DNA of 64,000 nucleotides, taken from positions 107,462,415 through 107,526,414 of the forward strand of contig JAHLJT010008756.1 in assembly GCA_031308135.1 (NCBI GenBank). Direction: 5' to 3'. This stretch comes from Acheta domesticus (taxonomy: Eukaryota; Arthropoda; Insecta; Orthoptera; Gryllidae). Made by a program: the position numbers and the translations under genes. Shown here in pieces: positions 33,369 through 44,309 of the stretch; position 1 is the stretch's first letter; each line of letters starts with the position of its first letter. The notes under the pieces are model-generated. The model saw nothing but the letters and a program-made list of their open reading frames with translations, did not search any database and was not told the DNA's origin.

Positions 33369-36300
33369 TCCTCGCCTTACGAATACTTCGTATTATGTAA
33401 TCGTGCGGCGGAAAACGGGTAATTTTCGCCAGAAAATCTCTTATAGCAGGGGGTCTGGTAACGAAAAAGTGAATAAAACCTGTTGCTAAGTTTAGAAAAA
33501 AAATCCTCTATCTCGTGGTGTAGTCAAAATCCATGATTTGTTGCTTCTTCATACTTCAAAATCGATTGACGGCAAAACGTCCGTCTGTCCGTCTGTGAAC
33601 AAACGCTAGCGCCTACACCGTTTGGCCGATTTTATGCAAATTGATATTCCCCGATTGTTTTTACTCGTCTCAAAGCCTCTGGAATTTGAAACCGATATTT
33701 TAGTATTTATTTTAGTATTTGAGGGTACTTTATATGAAGCCCATTTTGAGATTTTCAAAGTTAAAAGAAAACGGCTCCCAATTTTTTGATTATATTTTGT
33801 TGTTGAATAGAGTGAAGAACGTTGAAGGAAATGACGTATGTATCATTTTCGTTGATAGGCCCAATTTTTCGAAAATTGCAAAAAACTTTTTAAAAACTGC
33901 AAAATTGAAGATTAGGTTTTTGCTTCAGACAAAGTCGGTTGTACAAAATTAGCGCTTCAAATAAGGTCATTACCATTTTTGGTAAAACGAGTAGTTTTTG
34001 CGTTAATTGCGATTCAAATTTACAGAAAAAAATTTCTCAAAAATCGCTCCAAATTTTTTCTTTAAATTTTCTGCACGTGTGTAATAAGGGACGGTAAATG
34101 TATAAATAAAGTAGTGGTGCTATAGAATGTCACATACTTTCTTGCAGTATTATTTTTCAAATGCCGATCAGCGGATAAATAATTTGGAGTAAGTCGTTCA
34201 CCGCTGCCTTTCTTGGTGATGTTTAAAAGACATGTTTTTCGCATGTTGACAATTACCGGCTTCCTAATGATAGAACTGATACAATTACGTTTTGACTAAA
34301 ATATAAGCAGTGGCTCTGCAAGTCAGTCCCGTGGCGCGGCTGGTTAAAGCACCTTCGGGTTGAGATCATCAATAAGGAATATGCCGAGTTTGATCCCCAG
34401 ATGTGGATTTTAATTTGATGAATGTGATGTTGCTGGAAGAAACATTGAAGAGTGTAGATACTTTATTGAAAATCATTTGAAGTACTTCTACTCACGAATA
34501 GAATCAATGCAGATAAATAGACAGGACTTGTCTGTTTTTTCTCTAACTGCATCTTTTAAACAATTTTTCAACTCTGTTATTCGATTTCTGAAGCGTATGT
34601 CATGTCAAATCAACCGTTGTCTAGTATATACCAGTATGAACCAATTTAAGTAAAATTGTGCGTATTTTAACGTTAAATTGTAATACAATATAACCAGAAG
34701 GCATGCGATGAACATACATATCCCTAACGGTTCCAAAAATGATTATTACTTTCTCGCCTTACGAATACTTCGTAAGAAGAGTAAGTTATGTAATCGTGGG
34801 GCGGGAAACGGGGAATTTTCGCCAGAAAATCTCTTATAGCAGGGGTCTGGTAACGAAAAAGTGAATAAAACCTGTTGCTAAGTGTAGAAAAAAAATCCTC
34901 TATCTCGTGATGTAGTCAAAATCCATGATTTGTTTCTTCATACTGCAAAATCGATTGACGGCAAAACGTCCGTCTGTCCGTCTTTGGTCAACGCTAGCGC
35001 CTAAACCGTTCGGTCGATTTTCTTCAAAATTGATATTCCCCGATCGTTTTTACTCGTCTCAAGGCCTCTAGAATTTGAAACTGATATTTTAGTATTTGAG
35101 GGTACTTTACATGAAGCCCATTTTGAGAATTTCTAAGTTAAAAGAAAATGGCACCAAATTTTTTGATTGTTGTTGAATAGTGCGAAGAACTTTGAAGGGA
35201 ATGACGTAGGTTTCATTTTCGTTGATAGGCCCAATTTTTCAAAAATTGTAAAAAACTGCAAAATTGAAGATAGAGGTTTTTGCCTCAGACAAAATCGGTT
35301 GTACAAAATTAGCACTTCAAATAAGGTCATGAACCCCTTTTTAGAAAAACGAGTAGTTTTTGCGTAAGTTGTGATTCAATTGTACAAAAATGCCACATAC
35401 TTTCTCGCAGTAGTTATTTTTTAAATGCCCATCAGCGGATAAATAATTTGGAGTAAGCCGTTCACCGCTGCCTTTCTTGGTGATGTTTGAAAGACATGTT
35501 TTTCGCATGTTGACAATTACTGGCTTCCTAATGATATATCTGATACAATTACGTTTTGAGTAAAATATAAGTAGCTGTTCCGCATGTGGGTTCCGTGGCG
35601 CGGTTCGTTAATGCACCTTCAGGTTGGGATCTTTAATAAGGAAGGTGCCGAGTTCGATCGCCGGAGGAGGATTTTAATTTGATGAATGTGATGTTGCAGG
35701 AAAAAACATTGAAAAGTGTAGATACTTTATTTAAAATCATTTGAAGTACTTCTACTCACGAATAGAATCAATGCAGATAAATTGACAGGACTTGTCTGTG
35801 TTTTCCCTAACTGCATCTTTTAAACAATTTTTCAACTCTGTTATTCGATTTCTGAAGCGTATGACATGTCAAATGAACCTTTGTCTAGTATATATCTGTA
35901 TGAACCAATTTAAGTAAAATATGAGTATTTTAACGTTCAAGTGTAATACATTATAACCAGAACGCATGCGATAAATTTACAATCCCTAACGGTTCCGAAA
36001 TTATGATTACTTTCTAGCCTTACGAATACTTCGTAAAGCGGTTCACCGCTGCCTTTGTTGGTCATTTTTAAAAGACATGTTTTTCGCATGTTGAAAATTA
36101 TCGGCTTCAAATGATAAAATCGATACAATTACGTTTTGACTGAAATAAGTAATTGCGATAAATGTACTGGAAATGTCTGTGTATATTTGTTCAAATTTTT
36201 AACTTTTAACAATTTTTTACTTCCCTTCTTATATTTGTAAAGCGTATGTACCATCGTATCAATTGTTTCTTAATTATGCATTTACCATTTTACAGATCGG

Positions 36301-36530
36301 TTCTATTCTTTCATGACTCTGTTCGAAACAGGCGGTGTTGGTGTTGCGTAGTGGTATAAGTGCCAGTTCGTTGACTTTGAGTTTCGGATGTCGGGTCTCG
36401 GTACGGAAAACGCTTGCTGGTATAATACACTTTTGCTGGTTGTTGAAGTAGTGGAATAGCAATAAGGACCGTATAGAAGCAGAGCGAAAAGTATGTGCGT
36501 TGGAAGCACCACTAGTTTATCTATATCTGA
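33362..36530 (+). repeat. composite repeat arm (R2 plus SINE-like units), right copy with tandem duplication
   Basis: Two tandem units, 33362-34741 and 34742-36007, each consist of an R2 hairpin (CTTACGAATACTTCGTA core), R2 body and a tRNA-like head with A- and B-box-like motifs: A at 34332-34350 and 35596-35614, B at 34386-34398 and 35650-35662. A third hairpin begins at about 36008, followed by a different tRNA-like segment (36333-36412) and the end at 36490-36520. The unit 34742-36530 is the inverted counterpart of 22370-24298. Confidence 0.78.
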
Positions 36531-38030
36531 GTAGTAGTGTAATAGTGGCGATAATAATTATTTTCACTTAGATAAAAAATAAAGTTTTTTTTCGTTTCAT
36601 ATCTATTTCATTGACATTGGTTTATGCTGTTCTGAGTTTCAGTATATCAAATTATATATCTGTAGCAACATTAGACTTGAGCACTAAACATTTCGACTAT
36701 GGAAACAACACTATAAATATATTTTTTTACCTGTAATTCATCAATTTTTACAGTATTGTCTACTTACTTCTTTATCACAACAATTGGAATAAATTATATT
36801 TCTATAGGTCCTCCAGAAAATCTTTGTTTCCAATTTTTTGTTTGACAAGTGTTGCATACGAAGCCTTAGAAGAAACTACTTTAAACTTAACTTTCCAATT
36901 AAGACACTTGTGTAAATCCTCTGTTGCGCGCTAGCAGACAGAGTGTGCCCTTGACTATTTTCCTCTCCCATTGTCAGTTAAGAAACTATATTGAATTTTG
37001 GCTTCGTGTATCTGCCGTGTCCTTTACGACGTATGATATGGCGTTGATAATTCGTTCCTGGATCGTTGCTCACCGCACGTGTAATTGTGTCGCAAATCCA
37101 AGTAATGTACAGGGAAGTTAAAATGTGAAGAATAACATTAAGCACGAAAGAGATCTGCGTGTTCTCAGGATCTAAGATCAATTAACTATTTATACAAAAT
37201 GTGCGTCACTTTCAATATTCACAAATTATGCAGAGAAATAAGAAAGTATTTAAATATGCTAGATAAAAGTTTAAATATGTAGTATTAATTAAAAAAAGTC
37301 CAAATATGCATTATTCATTAATTTCTCAAAAAAACTACCAAAACATGAAAATAGGCACGGAAAAAGGAGGCATTTTTTAAACTAGATTTTCATGAAACAT
37401 ATATTTACAAAGTTTGAAATCTCTACGAAGCTTAAATAAAAACATGCATTTGCATGGAAATCCTGTCTCTAGTTATAACATGAAAAGTTGGAGATACAAT
37501 TATAATTTTATTAACACAAATACTAGATCTGTATGTTAAGAGCTATTTAAATAGTAATTTGATGGTGTCTACAATACCGAATTATTCTTCTGAACCTGTA
37601 TTGTATCTCTGTGATCATCTAAGATTGTTTTCATAACAAATTTTATGAATACTATACAGAAAAAAGTTTGTTTTTAATAGTTGCCAATTTATTCTTCCCC
37701 TGCTCAAATTATTTTGTATTTTGTATGTAGTGCTCCAATAGCGGAGAAAGTGATGTTATGGAGGTTATCTACATTGTATGTCCAAAAAATAGATCGAGTA
37801 CCGTACACCTGAGCCAGCTGGGTCAATGATAAAGAATTATCCATTCTGGCCACAGAGCGCATTGTTGTCGATTTAACTCCTGTACCTTATTGTTGATGGT
37901 GCCACACGAGTTTCTCCTTCTGTTCTATATTTCTCCATGTCACAGGTTTGGGAGTAAATTCAAGGTGGCGTTGATTTCATTTGTTTAACTTTTCTCCGCA
38001 AGGAACGCTAGCTGTTTGAGCGTGCATCCC
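36531..38030. other. unassigned DNA
   Basis: This is AT-rich. Short open frames near 36924-37181 have no recognisable domain. No repeat family was recognised. Confidence 0.35.
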
Positions 38031-38033
38031 TAA

Positions 38034-38062
38034 CTAGCAAAAAACCGGGCTGAGCCCCTTTA
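38034..38062 (-). mobile_element. Helitron-like 3' end
   Basis: On the minus strand the order is a short palindrome (GGGCTCAGCCC), then GGTTTTTTG, then CTAG at 38034-38037 followed by T. Helitrons end in a short hairpin shortly before CTRR, next to a host T. The stem is short, so this end is less certain than the one at 39443. Confidence 0.45.
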
Positions 38063-38689
38063 CTTATAGGGAGGCAAAACGAATACCTAATAGATGGTTT
38101 CTACTAAATTCTGCCAGAAAATTGTATAATGTTATTAAAACTCGAACAATGTACTTTGAAAATAATAATCTTTAACACTGTGGTTTATGTAATACCAGCC
38201 AAATACCAGCTGTCGGAGGCGTTCTTATCAAATCCCTTGAAAGAAGAAAAATATCAATTGTATGTAAACCATGAGGTTTAAAATTATTTTTAACGTAATT
38301 GGTTCAAATTTTAATAAATACTATAATTTTATTTCTATTTTATTTTACAGCATATTGCTATTAGAATTTGATCTGCTCTGTTTTTCTATAGATATACTAA
38401 TAATAGCTCAACGGGCAAATATATGAACTGTCAGAAATATTATATGAAACCAATTTTTTTTAAAATTTATAGTGTTGATAAAATACTACAAGACCATGAG
38501 GAAGGCAGAGCAGATCAATTTTGGTATATTCATAAGACGTTAACTCCGACACCATGTGACCGATCTCCATAACAGGTGGTACTTCTTCGTGTTTTTTGAC
38601 TCAGAAGCTTTATGTGCTGTTAATTCTGTTGTAACTCTACTACACGACACAGCAGATCAAAACTGCGCTTCTTTGTAATTTAATTTCGC

Positions 38690-39388
38690 GAGAGACAGAA
38701 AAAGAGAGACAGAGAGAGACAGTGAGTCAGAGTGAGTCAGAGTGAGTCAGAGAGTCGGAGAGAGTCGAAGAGTGTCGGACAGAGTCGGAGAGAGGCTGAG
38801 AGAGACGGAGAACAATGGAGAGTTGCAGAGTGTGGCTGAGACAGACGCAGAGACACAGCGCCCAGAGTACAGACGGAGTACAGAGAGAGACGGACCGATA
38901 GAGAGACAAGAGATAGAAACACACACAAACAGACGAAGACACAGACAGAAGAAATAGAGATAGACAGACCGAGAGAGACATTCAGAGAGTTATAAAGAGA
39001 CAAGAAACAGACAGACACAGTGAGAGAGAGAGAGAGGGAGAGGGAAACAGTGGGGCAAAGAGAGACAGAAAGAGATAGAGACAGAGAGACACAGACAAAA
39101 ATACAGACATAGAATGACAGGCAGACAGAAACAGACGCAGGCAGAAACAGACGCAGACAGACACAGAAGCAGACAATCGCAGAGAGAGACACAGAGAGTC
39201 AGCGAAAGACAGAGAGAGAGACACACACACAGATAGACAAACTGAGAGGAAAAGAGAGGAAGAGATAGAGAGAGACAGTGAGCGAGGGAGAGACAAAGAC
39301 AGAAAGGCAGACAAAGACACAGAGAGGAACAGAGATACGCAGATAGAAACAGATACACAGAGTCACGGAGAGACACGGACACGTTTTC
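38690..39388. repeat. GA-rich low-complexity tract, about 690 bp
   Basis: The plus strand is almost entirely purine, built of GAGACAGA- and GAGTCAGA-like units. All open frames through it (for example the Ser/Leu/Cys-rich minus-strand frames) are artefacts of composition. It lies just upstream of a Helitron-type 3' end. Confidence 0.9.
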
Positions 39389-39414
39389 TCTTTCACAATG
39401 ATTGAATATGAAAA

Positions 39415-39443
39415 AACCCGAGCAACGTCGGGTATTTTGCTAG
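39415..39443 (+). mobile_element. Helitron 3' end
   Basis: ACCCGA (39416-39421) pairs with TCGGGT (39428-39433) around a 6-nt loop. ATTTTG and then CTAG (39440-39443) follow, next to T. This matches the canonical Helitron 3' terminus (hairpin, short AT-rich spacer, CTRR, host T). The body presumably lies to the left and includes the GA-rich tract. No Rep/helicase coding was seen, so it is non-autonomous. Confidence 0.72.
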
Positions 39444-39877
39444 TACTTCGTATTGTTATTGAATCATAAACATTTGAAATAATAATTACCAGTTAAAAAG
39501 AAAATTATCGATTTTTCAAGTGAACCTTTTCCCTTCACTTCTATACCATCACTGGAACACTGTGCGCTTGCCGCCGCGTCGAGCTCTAGCCATTTCCCGG
39601 CGCATCGGCTTGGAGCAAGAGAGCAGATTTCGTGACGTCACAGAACATTTGGTTGGCAACTACTGCCCTAGGACCTGCCAGTGAGAGTTGCTGCAAAGAT
39701 TTTTGCGAGCTTTTACAAGGCCTAGAAGACTGTAACATTTATTCTGGCCAGCCAGTATAATGAAACATTTCGCACATGCTCTAGAAGTTTGAGTTAAACA
39801 CAGCACTACCTCCTCTACAGTTCCGACCCATAGTCAAGACACTAAGTCAGCGCTTGTGATTTGTTGTGATACATCAC

Positions 39878-40048
39878 CTGGAGAGGTCGGGGATCATCCA
39901 AGCATAATAGGAGACTTTTCAGAGACGTTCTGAAGATATTCTGTATAGAATCCAAATTGAGCACTTGTGATTAAGCCAATGTCGCCCCTTTCTGGCATAC
40001 CAAGCTGTCGTCGCCGATATAAACAGAAGCATCAGTATTGCAGACAAC
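39878..40048 (-). pseudogene. ionotropic receptor leader (signal peptide) exon, frameshifted; probably belongs to gene A
   Basis: A 171-bp minus-strand exon has an acceptor TTTTCAACAG ending at 40049 and a donor CTCCAG|GTGATG at 39877. It encodes a hydrophobic leader (LSAILMLLFISATTAW) and ends TSLKSLLLCLDDPRPLQ, almost the same as the end of the gene B leader exon (53823-54003, 181 bp). The length difference of 10 bp shifts the frame between the two parts, so the copy is broken or carries an indel error. It is the nearest upstream leader for the middle exon at 25798 on the same strand. That would imply a 14-kb intron. It could instead be a relic of a third gene. Confidence 0.72.
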
Positions 40049-40882
40049 CTGTTGAAAACCATAAGTGAATATATAGTATACATGACATCTTATTTGTAAA
40101 TTGAGCAATTTTCGAATATTTAATGAAAGTTTCCAAGTTCAATGAAAATCGTTCCTGCGCCATGGTTACAAACGTAATTCCAACTATCCTGGAAAAAATA
40201 CTAGGCGCTACAACAGCACGTATTTTCTCTCAGAGTATGTTATTCAATAATTTAATACAATTTCTGTCCATATTAAAACATCTCACTCATCACTTTTAAA
40301 ACTCATTACAAATTGTAGAAGATTAAGAGCAAAAACTGATTTTATGATAGCTAATCCACCAAAAAAATCCTACAATTAAATGCGTATTTTAGACTTAGAA
40401 AACAGAAGTTGAGAACACGACTTCGGCGGTGACAGTAACAGCTGTCACTACAGCCCGTGGTTGCATGCTTGACGCTGTTAAAAGCGACAATAGACGATGC
40501 GTTTGGCGTATGGTGAATATTTTCTTATAAATTCTACCAAAAACGTTTATTTCTATCAGTATTCAGAATTCAAATTGGGTATGAGTTACGGTAGCGATCC
40601 AAGAAGGGTAATTTTCGACATATTGTAGACGAACACAAAAGGCGAAAAGCAATGCTAAATATTATGGATTATTAGCATATTAGCATTTATTATATATGGT
40701 TAAACCTTGGAGAAAGACAAATGAATGTCTAGAAGGACGAAAACATGATTATCCAGAATATAAATAGAAGTAGAGCTCCGAAAATTTTTCGTCCAAATGA
40801 AGGGCGGAAATGGGATTTTAGTGTTAGTATAGTTTATTAATGCATAGTTTAGGATCTCAACGTTCTTTAGTGTAAAAAGGAG

Positions 40883-40885
<3 letters not shown>
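40049..40885. other. unassigned DNA between the two receptor genes
   Basis: No gene, RNA or repeat family was recognised. Confidence 0.35.

Positions 40886-40927
<42 letters not shown>
40886..40927. repeat. AT microsatellite
   Basis: A run of AT dinucleotides directly precedes the TGTGATG start of the block at 40928. Confidence 0.9.
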
Positions 40928-40930
<3 letters not shown>

Positions 40931-42245
40931 GATGAAACTAATCACCCCAAATATTAGCTAAATCGATTTTTAGCCATCGGTTGTACGAGCTCCACCACCT
41001 GCCCGATCGCTCGCGCGCCGACGGTTTTTCTTATCGGTGGCTGGGAGGGGTGGAGAAGGGGTGTGCACCTCTTATCTGGAGGAGTGACGTGTGCAGTAGG
41101 GAGGAGAGAGTGTAGTGCGGGACGACGGAGCAGAAAGTGCTTGGACGCGGAAGTGTGGTAGCCACGAATGGCGAGGTTGGATTAAGTTATGAGGCGTGAT
41201 AGTGCTAGCTACAATTGCCGTAGAGACATGTGCCACGGCTCGAGTGTGCCGGTGTCTCCGCGACGGCAAAAAGAGTGACTGAGGCGCTGACGCGTATACA
41301 AAGCGAGGGCCCAACCACCGTCTTGCCCGCTGCAACATTCTGCTGTTATGGGACGAGGTCAGATCTGAACTAAGTTTTTCAAGACATTTCTTTGGAGCAC
41401 TGTGTTATCAAAAGCGGTATTTATTCACTCTAATAGGATACGAGATATTCTTTGTGATTTCGTTTTTACAGTTATTCAAGAAAAATTGTTTTGAATATTC
41501 TGTGTTATAAACAAAACTGCCTTTATTTACGTTAACAGAACACGAGATATTCTTTGGTGATTTCATTTCTACAGTTTTCTAAAAATAGTATTTTGATTAT
41601 TATGTGCTATCAACAAACTATGTTAATTCACTTAATAGAATCGAAGATATTCTTCTTGTAATGTCATTTATTTAGTTTTAAAGAAACTTCTTTTGAATAT
41701 TCTGTGTTTTCAAGAAAACATTATATCTGTTCATTTAATTGAATGGAGATTTTTTTGTGATTCTAGAGAATTTCGTGCACGAAATTATTTGCATGTATTT
41801 TGATGCAGAGTAAAATGAGGGACAGTTAACTGCAATTTTCGTAAACGGAAGTTACTACGACATTGAGTCATGCGAGAAGCAAGTGCCCTTCACTCCTCCC
41901 AACCGGGATTTCATTCTTTCCATTTGTTGAGCTTCAACTCGTTTTGTCACTGAAGATATTGCCGTGATTCTAAGTTGATCAAATCTTAAAATCAATTCGT
42001 GATAACTTTGCAGTTCATTCTCCCCTTTTGATAATTTTTTTGAATTGTGTTAATTCTTTTTTGTTTGTGTATTTTCTTTGTGTATCAATGTTATTGTCAT
42101 TCTTCAAGTTTTTTTGAGGGTTTCGCTTCAACGCGTGTCCAATTACATGTTGTTCTGTGATCACGACTTTTTGTTTTTTTTATTTTGAAATCTTCTGATG
42201 AGCCACGATCCCACTAAAATCCTCCGAAACCGACAGCACGCTTGG

Positions 42246-42246
<1 letters not shown>
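40928..42246. mobile_element. LTR-like block inserted in an AT microsatellite
   Basis: The block starts TGTGATGAAACTAATC straight after one (AT)n tract and ends at a second (AT)n tract (42247-42293). The pre-insertion site therefore looks like a single microsatellite. A GC-rich first third (40980-41330) is followed by an AT-rich tandem repeat. A similar GTGATGAACTAAT occurs at 42332. No clean CA end or coding region was identified, so the LTR identity is inferred. Confidence 0.4.
41378..41780 (+). repeat. tandem repeat, about 102-bp period, about 3.5-4 copies
   Basis: Unit starts are near 41429, 41531, 41632 and 41735, with a partial unit before 41429. The shared landmarks are GAGATATTCTTTG.GATTT, TTGAATATTCTGTG and CAAGAAAACA or its variants. 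The units have diverged, so the array is old. Confidence 0.75.
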
Positions 42247-42294
<48 letters not shown>

Positions 42295-42295
42295 T

Positions 42296-42330
<35 letters not shown>
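42247..42330. repeat. AT then GT microsatellites
   Basis: An (AT)n run at about 42247-42293 is followed by a (GT)n run at about 42299-42328. Confidence 0.9.
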
Positions 42331-42333
<3 letters not shown>

Positions 42334-43569
42334 ATGAACTAATTGCAAATCTTGGGCGATTTACACACCCCACTCTTATTGCCACTTGGAAGTAAACTGT
42401 GTATTTTCATCGTTTCTTAAAAACAATTATGTCGTCCATATTTATAAGCGTTTTCAATGAGAAATGAATAGTCTTTGTATGCTAGTACATCAAGCCTTGC
42501 TGGCGGATCTCACCTCATTTTTGAAGATTTTCAAATTCGTTGAATGAAAGAAGTGTGTCTGCCGTTACTTTAAGAAAGAACTACTCCTATAGCTCACTGT
42601 GGATTTCGAATTGACTGCTTTCACGTAAGTTACTTCACGTATTCGAAAATGCTGTTTACACTTATGGTGTAAGAGAACGAGCATTAAGCGATATCCATAT
42701 AATGGAAAAGTTTGAGCGTGTCGGTTACATCACAATTGCTCTTAGTTTTTCCATTATGTTATTCTTTCAAGATTTTACCACGAAGGCCTCGATGAGGAAT
42801 ACCTAGATATGAACTGAGACACACTCAAAAGTTGAAAGTCGTGCATGTTTAAACAAAAAATCTTATGAACATTTTATCTTGGAAGAAATCCACTAGACCT
42901 ATAACACAGATTTCGTGTTCCAAAGGAATCTCGAGTGAACTGCGCGTTTGACCAAACATCTGAAACCCTTTATCGACCCAAAAGTCTATTTGCTCTGGAG
43001 TGGATAACTACGGCAAGTTACTTAACTCATGATGTAGACCCAATACTAATCATGCCGTTGATTGTTATTGTTTACACGGTCTAAAACATTTTAGACCATT
43101 GTGTTTTTTATGACTGAAATCATATACAAGAAGAATGAAGATCCTGACGTTTGATGAATATTTTTTTCTGTCATGTTTTTTAAATGTCTCGATAAATGGA
43201 ATAAATGGAAACAAATAAGTGTTGTTTCTTATTTTCTTCAAATATCGTTATTGAATAAATACACGACAAATTTATAATGATTGTGGTAACGATAACCTAC
43301 AAATTCAATTGACTACATTACACGCCTAACGTTCCTTCAGGTGGAATGATCATTGAATCTCTTAGATTTAGAAACTCTTTTATTAAAACGATGATGTGAT
43401 ATGTATCTTTTGTCCATAGTGACTTTATAACACTGTTTCTACCCCTTTCATCAGTTCTTAATGGTAGTTCTAGAGTGGTAACTGGACGCGTGCAATTAAA
43501 ATAGTGTTAACACTGCTCAACAAACAAAACTTTTCTTCAATATTTTTCGTTTCTGTCTATATTTCTAAT
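42331..43569. other. unassigned DNA
   Basis: There is no coding domain. A short inverted repeat (ATAATGGAAAA with TTTTTCCATTAT) lies at 42698-42762. Confidence 0.35.
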
Positions 43570-44240
43570 ATATAGGAAGTTAATTATATAGGATGTAAAT
43601 TTTTTTGAAAACTTAAGTAGTTTAGGAAATTTTGAAAAATATTACAAAAAGCAGATTTTCTCAAAAACGGCTCCAAATTTTTTCTTTAAAGTTTTTGTAG
43701 GGATAGTACTAGATGTGTTCTATGAGATGACATTAACGTCATATTCCTCTATTCTTTTGTTTTTTCCACAAATTGCAAAAATGTAGTTTTTTTACTTGTC
43801 TCTCACGTCGTTAATATTTACATTAGCGGCGATTTATTCACATTATTATATTAATGAGTACATATGCTTTTAATAATGTCAAATAAAGTTTCTAGAAAAT
43901 TGAACAGTTTTCTGTGAAAACTAGCTCAAAATTGCGCATTTTCGCAAACTCTATTTTCTAAAAAATGGTTTCAAATTCTTTGTTCAAACGTTTCGAACGG
44001 AGAGTGCTAATTGCACTCTTTAATATGGCGTAAAGGTAATTTTGAGTTTGTTTCAAAAATTGCAAAAATGTAATTTTTTTAAAGATTTCTCATACGATTA
44101 AAATGAACATTTCCAGCAATTTGTAAACATTATTCAATTTGTGAGTGTAAGCGCTTCAATTTACATCAATTGTTTCAAGTTTTTCGAAAACTCAAAAATT
44201 TTCTGTAAAATGTTTTCCTCTTCATGGAGAGGTTGGTAGC
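43570..44240 (+). repeat. R1 dispersed repeat, internal fragment
   Basis: R1 body blocks 'aaaacggctccaaattttttctttaaa', 'tgtctctcacgtcgttaatatt' and 'ctagctcaaaattgcgcattttc' are present, but there is no terminal palindrome. The right end meets a LINE. Confidence 0.65.
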
Positions 44241-44309
44241 CCTTGTCGAATGTAAACACCGACAATCAGAATCGTCATATCATTTAATTAATAGCTGTGA
44301 GGCAAGTTA

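Noticed and set aside
23224..35662. True tRNA genes at the tRNA-like heads
   Set aside because: A- and B-box-like motifs are present, but the sequences do not form a full cloverleaf by eye and recur within repeat units, which fits SINE heads.
38727..39396. Long Ser/Leu/Cys-rich minus-strand open frames
   Set aside because: They are translations of the GA/TC low-complexity tract in several frames at once, with no domain.
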